Below, in pieces: positions 8,151 to 18,132 of a DNA stretch of 19,490 nucleotides. The notes below the pieces were generated by a model. The model saw only the letters and a program-made list of their open reading frames with translations. It made no database searches and was not told the origin of the DNA. Positions within the stretch are counted from its first letter, which is position 1. Every line of letters starts with the position of its first letter. The translations under genes and the position numbers were made by a program. The DNA is from Brachionus koreanus (lineage: Eukaryota > Rotifera > Eurotatoria > Ploima > Brachionidae). Where the stretch lies: assembly GCA_016987375.1 (NCBI GenBank), contig PJRA01000509.1:670176-689665 (forward strand), written 5' to 3'.

Positions 8151-8933
8151 AATAATTTTATTATTAAAAGATTTTGAAATAAAAAATAATCAAAATAAAT
8201 TTAAAATTATTAAGATTATTTTTTTTATTTCTTGTTAATCAAAATCAGACTCTTTGTGATCAGGAGATCAATGTTGATATTTACTAAAATTAAGTTTTCT
8301 TTTTCAAGGCAAACAGGAAATAAACATTTTTATACCCATTTTAGCTACCATAGTGAGACCAGAGTGTCTTGCTTAACAGGAAAACCAATTGTTATTATAC
8401 ACAATAATACAATTTAATTGTTATTGATTTTGTTAAAAATTTCAAATTATTTGATTTAAATTTTTCGGCGTTTAATTTTTTCAATTAGTAAAAATAAAAA
8501 CATATTTTAATAAATTATATTACTAAATTGAACCATTTAGAAAGAATTAAGCTAATGAAAGTAATTTGATTATTTGAAAAATTGATTGATCAGCATTTCA
8601 CTTCATTCGATCAGCATTTTCAGGATAATAGTTAAAGAGTCTTATGTCATTTTTTAACATTTCTATTTTTTTTTGGAATTTTAATTTTATTTATAATCCT
8701 GCTATTAAAAATTTTTTTTTTTAAATAAAAAAAAAACATCAGGCTTCTTTTAAAATATAATATTTCAAGAAATTCAATAAGCATTTAAAAATGAAATCAC
8801 TTAAAACAAAAAATGCAATTTAAAAATAACAATTAAAAAGATGAATTTAATTGATTTTGAAAAATAAGCTAGGTGATATTTTGCGTATTTACAATTTTTA
8901 AAGGAAATTAATTTTTATTTTCTTATTTTGAAA
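8151..8933. other. AT-rich 5' flank of the receptor gene, no gene
   Basis: No supported coding sequence. The 61-codon frame near 8232-8417 starts from a non-conserved position and has no family character, so it is not annotated. A direct repeat GATCAGCATTT occurs twice near 8588-8622. Control elements of the downstream receptor presumably lie here but none can be named. Confidence 0.35.
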
Positions 8934-11207
8934 ATGATTAAAAAATTTGTTCTAGCTTTTATTATTCATTATTTAAAACAAACTTTGTGTTTTTGTGATT
9001 GTCAATTTTTTCAAACAAATGAAATAAACAATCCAGATAGTGGTCGTTTTTATTTGAAAAATTTCAACAATTTTTCTCAAATTGACTTTAAATGCATTCA
9101 ATCAGCTAATGTTAGAGAAGTACATTTTATTCCACTTTCAAATATTCCTTTAGACAAAAGCTTAATTTTCAACCATTTTGTAAGCAATTCAAATAAATTT
9201 TTATCCTTGAAATTTAGCTATTTATCTTCGTTTGATTTGAATCATAAAATGTATAAAGATTTATCCAATTTTCATCAAGTTTTTATAAATATCTATTATT
9301 CTAATTTATTGATTACTTTCAACCGCAGTTTAAACTGTAATATAAGCTCAATTTCAACATCTAATTCAAATACTAGCTACAGAATTGTGTTTGCATACTC
9401 TGTTATCTATTATCATCATACTTGTCCTCTTTTATTTTCCAATATAAAATTAGAACACTTGAAATTTTCAGGTTTAACTAATTCTTTCTTGAAAAAAAAC
9501 ATATTAGACTTTGTTACCTTGTTAAATTCAAGTTCTATGTTTAATATAAAATTCTTGGAATTTTCTATCTATAAGACTAAAATTGACAAAAAATTGCTTG
9601 AATCTAATTTATTAGCAAGAACCGAAATGATTACGTTTAATGGAATGGTTAAATCAATTGATCTGGATGCTTTTGATAATTTAAAAATTAAAAAAATTGG
9701 TTTTATTTATGATGAGTTTTTTAGCTTTTTTAAAATTGATTTAAGTTGGCTATCATCATTTAAAGAAAACTTGATAGAAATAAATATATATTCTAAAAAT
9801 ACATTTAGCTTGGGTGAAGAAAATATTTGCTTTTTTCGTAATTTACCCTACAGTAAATTTTTTATAATAGTTACAAATTATTTCATAACCAAATGTGAAT
9901 GTACAATTTTGATAATTTTCAAGAACTATTTCTATTTATTGAATAATTCTGCTGATCTTAAGAATTTAGTACATGTTCGATTGAGATTAAAAAGACTAAA
10001 AACATTGGGCTGTTTCAATCAAACATTTATTAATTCGTGTAAAATAGATGAAAAATTACAACTTTGTTCGAAAAAAAACTTATCATATAATCAAAGCCTA
10101 GAAGAAACTATTGAATTTTCACAGTACATTGAGCTCATGTCACTGATTTTAAGTCAGACAATTTCAGCTTTTGGACTTATATTGAATATAATCAATTTAA
10201 TTGTTTTAAAATCATTATTGTTAAAAAAAAATGACATAAATTCAAATTCCAAATTTATTTACAAAATGATGGTTATAAATTCATTGATTAATTTACTATA
10301 TTCTTCAATTCAACAATTACACTTACTTAACAGATGTGTAAGTTTTAATGGCATTTTTTGCTCTACGATACACAGAACTAAGTTTGCCCAATATTTTGAT
10401 ATATATGTGGTAGAATATTTGGGTAATGTACTGAAATTCTGGTCAGCAATTAGTCTAATTGGTGTTTCGTCAGCAAGATTAAATATTTTAAAAGATTCAA
10501 AAAAAATAAAAAAATTAAAATTTAAAATTTGCTTACTCATCTCAATACTTGTAATTATGGCTATAAATGTCGACAAATTATTTGTCTTTAAGATCAACAA
10601 TTTTACTGAATTCGTTGAATGGGAAGAAAACCATGAATTTCCCAGCAGAAACACATTTCTATTAGAATTTATAAATGATCGAATTATAAAAAGAGAAATT
10701 GTCTACCAAAAATCCAAAAGTATTGTGTTTTATGTTTTATTTGTAGTCAATTTTGCTTTAAATGATCTCATATTTTTTGTTCTATTAACTTTTTTTGATC
10801 TTTATGTTTTGAAAATTATTATATGTAAGTTGAAAGAAAAGAAGAAATTGTCTGTAAAACTTGATTTATCAAGATTCAAAATAATGAAAATTGATTCAAT
10901 TCAATTCAAAATTACATTTTTTATTATTGGAAACACTTTTTTTCTATTTTTTCTTCGATTAATTCATTTTTGCATAAATGCTCGGCTATTCTTTATCAAA
11001 ATAAAAAAGAGTACAGAAAATTTATGTTTTAAGCACAGCAAAATATGTACAAATTATCAAGAAGCCAGTGAAATTTTGAACATTATTTCTTACTCATACA
11101 ATTTTATAATTTTCTACCTAATGGACAAAAAATTCGAGAAAATGTTCAAAATTCGATTCATCAAATTTTTTAGAAAAACAAAGAATAAACCAAATTTATT
11201 GCATTAG
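8934..11207 (+). CDS. Intronless seven-helix receptor with large N-terminal ectodomain (class-A-like GPCR)
   Basis: The 757-residue product looks like a plasma-membrane G-protein-coupled receptor; its ligand is unknown. The ATG at 8934 gives a signal peptide (KKFVLAFIIHYLKQTLCF). Residues ~25-395 form an ectodomain with scattered Cys, NxS/T sites and Leu/Phe/Ile-spaced segments (KIKKIGFIYDEFFSFFKIDL) that loosely suggest leucine-rich repeats. Seven hydrophobic segments follow from about residue 400: SLILSQTISAFGLILNIINL (TM1); MMVINSLINLLYSSI (TM2); YLGNVLKFWSAISLIGVSSA (TM3); ICLLISILVIMAI (TM4); VFYVLFVVNFALNDLIFFVL (TM5); ITFFIIGNTFFLFFLRLIHF (TM6); LNIISYSYNFIIFYLM (TM7), then DKKFEKMF. 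NxxIFY before a basic helix resembles the class A NPxxY/helix-8 region, and CSSARLN after TM3 lies where DRY would be, without a DRY. It has one exon, unlike its neighbours. It resembles a lineage-specific receptor family; the exact family is not identified. Confidence 0.75.
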   Translation: MIKKFVLAFIIHYLKQTLCFCDCQFFQTNEINNPDSGRFYLKNFNNFSQIDFKCIQSANVREVHFIPLSNIPLDKSLIFNHFVSNSNKFLSLKFSYLSSFDLNHKMYKDLSNFHQVFINIYYSNLLITFNRSLNCNISSISTSNSNTSYRIVFAYSVIYYHHTCPLLFSNIKLEHLKFSGLTNSFLKKNILDFVTLLNSSSMFNIKFLEFSIYKTKIDKKLLESNLLARTEMITFNGMVKSIDLDAFDNLKIKKIGFIYDEFFSFFKIDLSWLSSFKENLIEINIYSKNTFSLGEENICFFRNLPYSKFFIIVTNYFITKCECTILIIFKNYFYLLNNSADLKNLVHVRLRLKRLKTLGCFNQTFINSCKIDEKLQLCSKKNLSYNQSLEETIEFSQYIELMSLILSQTISAFGLILNIINLIVLKSLLLKKNDINSNSKFIYKMMVINSLINLLYSSIQQLHLLNRCVSFNGIFCSTIHRTKFAQYFDIYVVEYLGNVLKFWSAISLIGVSSARLNILKDSKKIKKLKFKICLLISILVIMAINVDKLFVFKINNFTEFVEWEENHEFPSRNTFLLEFINDRIIKREIVYQKSKSIVFYVLFVVNFALNDLIFFVLLTFFDLYVLKIIICKLKEKKKLSVKLDLSRFKIMKIDSIQFKITFFIIGNTFFLFFLRLIHFCINARLFFIKIKKSTENLCFKHSKICTNYQEASEILNIISYSYNFIIFYLMDKKFEKMFKIRFIKFFRKTKNKPNLLH

Positions 11208-11329
11208 AATATAAGCCACCGTGATTTAATGTATTTAAAGATATCTTGAAGATGAAATATCATTTCAATTCAAAGCGTTTATCTTTAGATTTTATAATTA
11301 ATCTTTAATTTAATCATCAATAGTTTTAA

Positions 11330-11954
11330 TGTAACACAGTTAACATGCTATGTGAATTTAAGAATTTCACTATTTTGGTCAAATAAATAAATGTAAACTT
11401 TTTTTATTTGTTTTTAATTTGATCTATTTCATATAAAATTGATAATAGAATATTTTCTTTGGGGACTTCGTTATAAAAATATAATCCAAATTTTTATTTT
11501 ATTATGATTTAATACATTTATGGTAATTTTTTTATTAAGACTATGATAGTTTTTATTTAATTTATGAAATGCAAGTGTTAACTTCCATTTAAGAAATAAA
11601 TAATTTTTGAAAAATATTTTCTCAACCTTGATAAGATCAATTTTTAAATTTAAATGAAAAAAAAATTTTTTTTTGTAAAGTATATTTTAAATCTATTTTA
11701 AAAGTATTGGTAAACTATCATTTAGAATAAATTTCAAAATAAAATTCAAATATCAAATTCCAAATAATTAATAAAATTAAAATATTTTTCTTTACCACAA
11801 ATATTTTTGAAATTAAAAGCTTAAAAATAAACCTAACAAATAATGAGCTAATACATTAAAAAAATCTAAAAATTGATCTTATCAATAGGTTGAGAAAATA
11901 TTTTCCAAAAATTGTTTATTTCTTAAATTTACATAGCATGGTAACCGTGTTACA
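11330..11954. mobile_element. 625-bp inverted-repeat element flanked by TTAA
   Basis: The left end TGTAACACAGTTAACATGCT + ATGTGAATTTAAGAA and the reverse complement of the right end TGTAACACGGTTACCATGCT + ATGTAAATTTAAGAA match at all but three of 35 positions. TTAA lies directly outside both ends (11326-11329 and 11955-11958), the target used by piggyBac-type elements, though TTAA is common in DNA this AT-rich. The right arm continues inward (11870-11919), and its inner part pairs with 11587-11650, not with sequence next to the left end. The left arm is thus interrupted by about 220 bp, or a second related end is nested inside. No transposase frame is present. It starts 122 bp after the receptor stop and may supply that transcript's 3' end (AATAAATAAATG near 11385). 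Confidence 0.7.
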
Positions 11955-11958
11955 TTAA

Positions 11959-12219
11959 AATTATTTAAACCAAAATTAAAGACTTATTTTAATATCAAAC
12001 TTATTCCCTCGTTTGATCCACTAGTTTTAAAATAAAAAAAAATATTTAAAATTAAAATTGTTAATTTATTTTTTTCATAAGGCTAAAATCGATTTTTAGA
12101 TAAATCTTTGGTTTTTTTCATAAAAATTGCTTGAATTTAAGTAAAAAAAAATCAATAAACAAAAAGAGATAAAAAAATTTTTAAATTCAATCACTCAATT
12201 GCAAATTAAAAAATTAAAA
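11959..12219. other. 5' flank of the Mind bomb gene
   Basis: AT-rich sequence with no gene. It lies between the TTAA element and the MIB start codon, so the MIB promoter must be within or across the transposon. No core promoter motif stands out from the background. Confidence 0.35.
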
Positions 12220-14956
12220 ATGGTTGAAAAAAAATCAGAAAAATTCAAAGAATCTCTAGATATTACTCATAAAAAACAATGCTTTTTTCGATCGTTATCA
12301 AGAACCAGTTTGCTACTTCAAACGCCACAGTTAGAGCTAATTGGATCAAGAGTGGTTCGTGGTCCTGATTGGAAATGGAAAAAACAAGATGGTTTATTTT
12401 TAATTTGTTTTTAATAATACTGCATAAACTAATTAAACACTAAGGTGGCGAGGGACATGTAGGAACAATTCGCAAATTTGAATCATATGAAGAGGTTGTA
12501 GTTGTATGGGATAATGGAAAAGGTGCCAATTATCGTTGCGCTGGTGACTATGATATTCGTATTCTAGAACCTAGTCCTACAGGCTTAGTTCATGAAAAAA
12601 TTAAATGCAACGAATGTGGACAATCTCCTTTGCAAGGAATTAGATGGGTTTGTGCGAATTGTCTAAAGCATGAAGATGAAATTATCAATTTATGCTCAAA
12701 ATGTTATCATAGTGATCAACATTCACTTAGACATAAATTTTTTAGACTTCTAACTCAAACATCCCAAAGGTTGATTTAAAATTTCTAATTTCAGACAAGT
12801 TCAAAAAATATTTTAAAGTCATTTTATTTTTTTTAAAGTAAATTTTTTACTCCTTTCTAAAAATTGTATTCGAAAAATATTTTAGATTAAAATGGCTTTA
12901 AATTTTGAATTTTGAACAATTTTTATTATTTAATAAAATTAAATAAACTCTTTTTTATTTTTTCAAAAAAAAGAGTACTTGTTAAATCGAGAAAAAAATC
13001 AATGAAAATTTCCTATAAAGGCCTATATCCAGGTGCGCGAGTGGTTAGAGGCATAGATTGGATTTGGGAAAATCAAGATAAAGACAATTCAAACTCAAAA
13101 GGCACTGTTATCAGTCTGAATGATTGGAACAATAAATCGCTATTAAGTGCAGTATTGGTCAAATGGGATAATGGCTTGGAAAATATGTACCGTGTGGGTT
13201 ACAATGGAAAAACTGATCTTAAGTGCAAAATAGAAGCCAAAGGAGGCTACTATTATCCTGATCATTTGCCTCTTTTAGGCGAACGAACTATTATAAAAAA
13301 GATATCTAAAAATATAAATAGTTCAAAAATTTTGAACACATCTTCATCTTTAGATAATCTTGATCCATTTCTAGAAGAAGATTTTTTGTCAATAAGAAAA
13401 GGTTCGTCTATATTTAGCAGCACTGAAAACTTAAAACTATCTCAAGCTAGTTCACGCAATAGTTCGGTGTATGATATTGGAGGTTTAAACTTAAATCCAA
13501 TGGTAACTGAATATTCCAGGTCTTTGAGAATAAATGACCAAGTCAACATCGATTTAGACTTTGAAACAGTACAGTCTTTGCAAGTTGGTCATGGAGGTTG
13601 GTCCGAAGACATGTTTGAGTGTCTAGGCAATACTGGACAAATAACTGCAATTGATGTAGACTTTGATTGTGAAGTCATGTATCCGAGTGGAAATAAATGG
13701 ACTTTAAATCCAGCTATTCTGACTTTGGCAAACAAAAATAAATCTAATGATCTATATGAACTAAATAATATTCAAAATGCTAATTTCTACTCTTCTCATG
13801 TTAACCTTGATCTAATCAGCTTGCTTGAAAATAATTTATCTAGTAAATCAAATAGCGAGCCCAGGCTGAATACGTGCCGGCTGAATGAGCCGGTGAAACT
13901 TGATCTGCTAGAAGAAAATTGTTATGTGGAAATAAGCTCTGATTTAGAGCTGGTTAAAAAATTTCAGCATGGTCATGGTGAATGGAAGGAGTCGATGAGC
14001 CAAACTTTGGGTAAAATAGGCAAAGTAATTTGTATTCATGACGACACTGATGTACTTGTAGAAATCCATGGAAAAAATTGGACATTTAATCGATTAGTTC
14101 TAAGGAAAAAAGAAAAATTTGATTTTAAATTTGATAAAGATCCTCTAAAAGGTAGAAGAATTTTTTTTTCGTTTTTTTTTTAAATTTTATTCTTAAGAAC
14201 TAGTGGAGGCTTCTGCTAGCGGAGATGGTGTGATATGTGAGCTAATAATAAACAGTTGTACTGCAGAAATAGACAATTTATACAATGGTCACGGAGCATT
14301 GCATGCTTGTTCACATAATGGACACTTGCATATTTCAAAAATGCTTCTAAATGTCAATGCAAATGTTGAAATTGAAGTAAATTTTAGCGTATTTAAATAT
14401 AAAAAATAAAAATTTTTGAATTTTTAGGATAAAGATGGAGACAGTGCGTTGCATCATGCAGCAATTAGTAATCAAGTCAAAGTTGCTGAACTTTTGTATG
14501 AAAGCGCAGTGGACAAGAAGAAATTTTTAAATTTAAAGAACAAAAAGTCACAAACTGCAATGCATATTGCGGTATGTATGGGACATTTGGATATGGTGAA
14601 GTGTTTAGCAAAATGGAGCATTAATTTAAATTTACAGGATCAAAACGGAGATACTGCCTTGCACGATTCAATTTTAGTAAAAAATGAAAAAATTCTTAGT
14701 ATTCTGTTGAATTCAAATGTCGATCTGAAAATTTTGAATAATATGAATTTTAATCCGATTCATTATGCGGCCCTAAAAGGAAATGCAAAGTAAGAGCTTT
14801 TGATTTTATTAATTGAAAATATCAAATCAATTTTTAATTATAATCCTATAATTAATTTACTATAGATTTTGATTGTGTTTTTATTTTGTTAAAAAAAAAT
14901 TTAGATTCTTCTTTTTCTTTTTTAGAATTAATGCAGGAAAAATAATTTTTTCTTAA
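12220..14956 (+). CDS. MIB1: Mind bomb E3 ubiquitin ligase (MIB1-like), truncated in the ankyrin region
   Basis: MIB ubiquitinates Notch ligands such as Delta so that they are endocytosed (family knowledge). Exons: 12220-12391, 12445-12769, 12974-14151, 14198-14376, 14428-14789 and a short start of exon 6 at 14926; introns are 53, 204, 46, 51 and 136 bp, all GT-AG with matching phases. Domains in order: MIB/HERC2 domain 1 at residues 42-99 (GSRVVRGPDWKWKKQDG, VVVVWDNGKGANYRCAGDYD); ZZ zinc finger at 108-155 with CNEC, CANC, CSKC and HSLRH; MIB/HERC2 domain 2 at 182-269 (GARVVRGIDWIW, YRVGYNGKTDLKC); two REP domains at about 349-417 and 477-543 (QSLQVGHGGW; KKFQHGHGEW); then about four ankyrin repeats (HGALHACSHNGHLHISKMLL, DGDSALHHAA, TAMHIAVCMGHLDMVK, NGDTALHDSI). 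After KINAGKIIFS the frame stops at 14954, where a LINE-like tail begins. The remaining ankyrin repeats and the C-terminal RING fingers (about a third of the usual ~1000 residues) are not found. Confidence 0.9.
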
Positions 14957-15160
14957 TAAGAATAATAATAATAATAATAAGCTACGGCAAGCAGGCTTGC
15001 GAAGATGTTTTCCTAGGAAAACAGCTATGGTAGCTAGATACAACGAAGACTAGATTCATTTTCAAAGACATAGTCGGTATTGGTGAAGATACATGATTAG
15101 GACAAAATATAAACAAAGTGTGAGAGAGTTACGGCTAAGACAAATTCAGGATAATTTAAA
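14955..15160 (-). mobile_element. Probable 3' end of a non-LTR retrotransposon (minus orientation) inside MIB exon 6
   Basis: Directly at the point where MIB homology ends there is an (AAT)n run (14955-14980), read on the minus strand as an (ATT)n tail. It follows a GC-richer structured segment: an outer stem AGCTAC/GTAGCT (14980-14985 with 15030-15035) that encloses hairpins GCAAG-CAGG-CTTGC (14987-15000) and the perfect palindrome GTTTTCCTAGGAAAAC (15007-15022). A structured 3' UTR followed by a short-repeat tail is typical of several LINE clades. The GC-richer sequence continues to about 15160 and then fades into AT-rich DNA, suggesting a 5'-truncated copy. No coding part of the LINE is visible. 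The left boundary is given by the MIB frame, the right one is approximate. Confidence 0.5.
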
Positions 15161-16635
15161 TACGATTAATTTTATAAATTTTTTAGTAATGAAAATATAA
15201 ATCATGCTTAAAGTAAGATTTCATTTTTTATCAAGTTTTAAGAAAAAACTTTCATTTTTTATTATGTTTTTATTTTTTATATTGTTATTATTATTTTTTA
15301 TCAGGATTTCAGCAAGCTAATTGTAATTCAAGAGTTTCATTAAATTTTTTTTCAAAAATCAAAACTAGTAAAAAAAAACCTATTGAAAATTATAAATAGA
15401 AATAAAATTTTTTAAGTTAACTTTTATTAATTTATGGCATCAAAAATTAAAAGAAATTAATGAAAAATTTAAATTTTATTAAATTTTTAAAATTTCTTAA
15501 AAAAGGTCAGGTCAAATCACTAAATTTTATGACCACTAAAGTTTCTATATTCATTAAAAAGCTTAATTTTGCATCGTTTCACAATTTTTTCAATGATTTT
15601 CAAAGTCTCTGTAAAATGCACTAAAGCTAAGTATGTACAAATTGAAATGATGCTAAATTTGCAGGGTTTTACCAGAAAGCTCTTAATAATGCAATTAATA
15701 ATATTGGAAGATGCTGCATTTACCGAACTTGGTTTAAACTGTTAAAATTTTTTTTTGCAGTTTTCATGCTACGTGATCCATTTTTAATAAAAATTTGATA
15801 AAATTATTTTGGCCTAATTTATCAATAAAAATCTAATAGTTTTTCTATTTTTAAATCTGTATTTAGTTTTTATCTTGTTTGTTAGATTCATGCGAAAAGT
15901 CGAAAAATGACTTTTCATCAGTGTTGAAATCAAATTTGAATAGACTGAATTTAAATTAACCCTCTTAGATTTAACAAGAAATTAGATTTCATCTGGAACT
16001 CCATTTTTATCGTTAATTTTAGAGAGAAAATTGAATAAATAGAGAAAATTTTTGAAAGATTTTTGATTTAAAAGAAGATATTAGAATGAGTAAAAAATTT
16101 TTTAAAATTTATAATTTTTGATCAAATTTAATTTTTAAAATATTATCAAAACATTTTAAATGTGCAATTAAATTTCAAAGCATTTTTTATAAATTACAAT
16201 TCTTTTTCAAAAATTCAAAAATAATGTTTTGAAATTTAAAAAAACGTAAATTAAATCTTTTTCTGATCTTATTCGAAAAATGAATTTTTATTTTTTGAAA
16301 GCTGGTACCCTATCAAACATTAAAATATGCCTCATCAATGTTAGTTTTTTTCAGACATTTAAGTTACATTAGCGATAAAATCTAAAAAAAATCAATCTTT
16401 CATTAATGTTGTTAATTATATTTGCATTAATGTAGCATAATATTCATTCTTGAAAAAACATTAAAAAAAAAAAATATTTTTAAATTTTTAAAATTGTTTA
16501 TTAAAATAATATTATTATAATGGTTAGAAATTTTTACATTTTTTAAGTAAATAGAAAAAGTATGGAATTAGAAAACTTCAAATACAAATTATTAAATTTA
16601 GTTACAAAAAAATATACTACTTTTTACTTAATTAT
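15161..16635. other. AT-rich stretch between MIB and the BEN gene, without MIB exons
   Basis: I looked on both strands for the remaining ankyrin repeats and for CxxC...CPIC-type RING motifs of MIB and saw none. One 50-codon ATG frame at 15593-15745 (annotated separately) is the only coding-like piece. The stretch 16340-16450 has several TTAATGT/ACATTAA near-repeats that can pair but no clear element ends. Confidence 0.45.
15593..15745 (+). CDS. Small ORF of 50 codons, unassigned
   Basis: An ATG at 15593 opens a frame reading VSVKCTKAKYVQIEMMLNLQ, GFTRKLLIMQLIILEDAAFT, ELGLNC and a TAA at 15743. Base composition is less AT-rich than its flanks. It has no recognisable motif and may be a transposon scrap or chance. 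Confidence 0.15.
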   Translation: MIFKVSVKCTKAKYVQIEMMLNLQGFTRKLLIMQLIILEDAAFTELGLNC

Positions 16636-18100
16636 CTACTCAGAATCGCTTATTCGTCTACGCTTTAAACAAGGTGAGTTAATTAAATAAAATGATTCGC
16701 TCATTGATTCTTGGGAACCACTTAGAACTAAATTGCTTCCAGCATTTGAACTTATCTCTTCAACAATTGAATTACTAGACAAGCAAGTCGATTGATTATT
16801 TAAATTGCTTGGTAAGGCTTTAGTGATGTTGTTCAATTGTGTTTTTTGTTTTTTTGAAAATTTTTTTTCGACAGGTGAAGTTTTTTGATGCTGACATATT
16901 TTTATTGTTCTTCTAGCTTCTGCACAAATTTTTGTAATTTCATTCTCCATTTTTTTGTAATCGAAATTCGGTCTCATTGACTTAATATATTCTTTGTTTA
17001 AAAAAAATAAAAATAAATTTTTATTTAATCAATTGAAATATAATCAAAATTAATTTACCGTAGGCAGAATGAATAAAGTCCGAATAATCAATTAATATTT
17101 TGGCTGTATTACGCTCAGCCCAAGCCAAATTATCATAAAGCATATTACCAATTAGCTTTCTGAAACAAGCTGTATCAGTTTTGAATTGATTTTTAATTGT
17201 TGCGTCAACTTCATTTTTTAGTTCATTTGAAATTTTAATGTTTGGATAGTTTAATGAAAGCAAAAATAAGTTATTCTTTACTTCCTCGTTGTAAAAAGGA
17301 ATTGATAAAATATCACTATGACTACCATATAACTTGACAAAATTAACACTAAATTATAAAATTTTTTCAATTTTTTTATCATCGAAGGTTTTCTTATAAC
17401 TATCTATTATTTTATCTTTTTGAAGAATTTGTATATTGAGTTCACTAATTTTTGTCTTTTGAATTTCTAAATTTAGTTCTAATTCTTTTATTTTCTCATT
17501 TATAATTTTTTCATCATTATTCTCATATGGTATGGGTTTACATATTTTATTTGATGTGGGTAAATTCTTCATATTTTTACGAGTTATTTCTTCCTTTTTC
17601 TTAACAGTGTAATCATTTAATTTTTTGAACTCTTTTTCACAATCTAGCTTAGTACCTATATACTTGAGCCTAGCTAAGAATACTTTATCTCCATAATGGA
17701 CATCATAGACATTATCAATAAGAATTTCCTCTGCATTGTTTACTTTAAGATTCAGTAGACTTAAAATACAAAATGTGTTTTCTTGAAGCCATTTTACAAT
17801 GCAATATTTTTGAAATTTTCTTAAACTAGGTGAATGTACATTTAAGATTTTATTTTTATGTTCCTGATTTGTTTCATTAGATACAATTTGTGAAATATTC
17901 AAATCTTGCGAGTCTACAGTTGTGTTTTTTAAAAAATCGATTGCGGGCTTTTTTGAAAATTTGGCACTTTGTTTGGATAATGAAGAGAAAGTGTCTTTTG
18001 CATATTGTTTTTGTCCGTCATCTATTAATTTTTGTTCTCCAAGTTTAGTTATTTTTACTGAACTTTTAACTTTAGGAGATTTAATTTTTTTTTTATTCAT
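16636..18100 (-). CDS. BEN-domain-like protein with an in-frame stop codon
   Basis: The minus-strand gene starts with ATG at 18100. Residues 1-90 are basic and polar. Residues ~95-165 (KFQKYCIVKWLQENTFCILS, VYDVHYGDKVFLARLKYIGT) look like the small chromatin-reader-like module that often precedes BEN domains in invertebrates. A coiled coil lies at about 205-245. After a TAA at 17356-17354 the same frame continues with VNFVKLYGSHSDILSIPFYN and a helical, BEN-like region (NELKNEVDATIKNQF, FRKLIGNMLYDNLAWAERNT). A clean intron (17058-16992, GTAAAT to AAAG, phase 1) leads to the last exon 16991-16636, which holds EYIKSMRPNFDYKKMENEIT and a Ser/Asn-rich tail ending KRRRISDSE. BEN domains bind DNA in chromatin factors. 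I found no GT-AG intron with matching phases that would remove the stop. It may be a young pseudogene, a sequencing error, or read through. The BEN assignment is moderate. Confidence 0.6.
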
Positions 18101-18132
18101 TATGAATATATGCTAATGAATTTAAATAATAA

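Noticed and set aside
8232..8417. 61-codon plus-strand frame
   Set aside because: No recognisable motif, start site or splice signals; length is expected by chance.
10310..10654. 114-codon open frame on the minus strand
   Set aside because: It lies wholly inside the receptor gene on the opposite strand and has no family character; a shadow of the real gene.
12770..12973. Alternative MIB splice to the nearby TTTCAG at about 12794
   Set aside because: It would make an intron of only about 25 bp and does not restore MIB sequence; the acceptor at 12972-12973 gives the conserved RKKSMKI segment in phase.
14980..15035. Hammerhead ribozyme or tRNA
   Set aside because: The fold is multi-branched, but the hammerhead core (CUGAUGA and GAAA) and the tRNA invariant T-loop and box sequences are absent.
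14852..15043. 63-codon minus-strand frame with LLLLLLFLLR run
   Set aside because: The leucine run is just the (AAT)n microsatellite read in one frame, and the rest is antisense to the MIB exon 6 start.
17922..18116. 64-codon plus-strand frame
   Set aside because: Antisense to the first BEN-gene exon, composed of mirror-image low-complexity sequence; not a gene.
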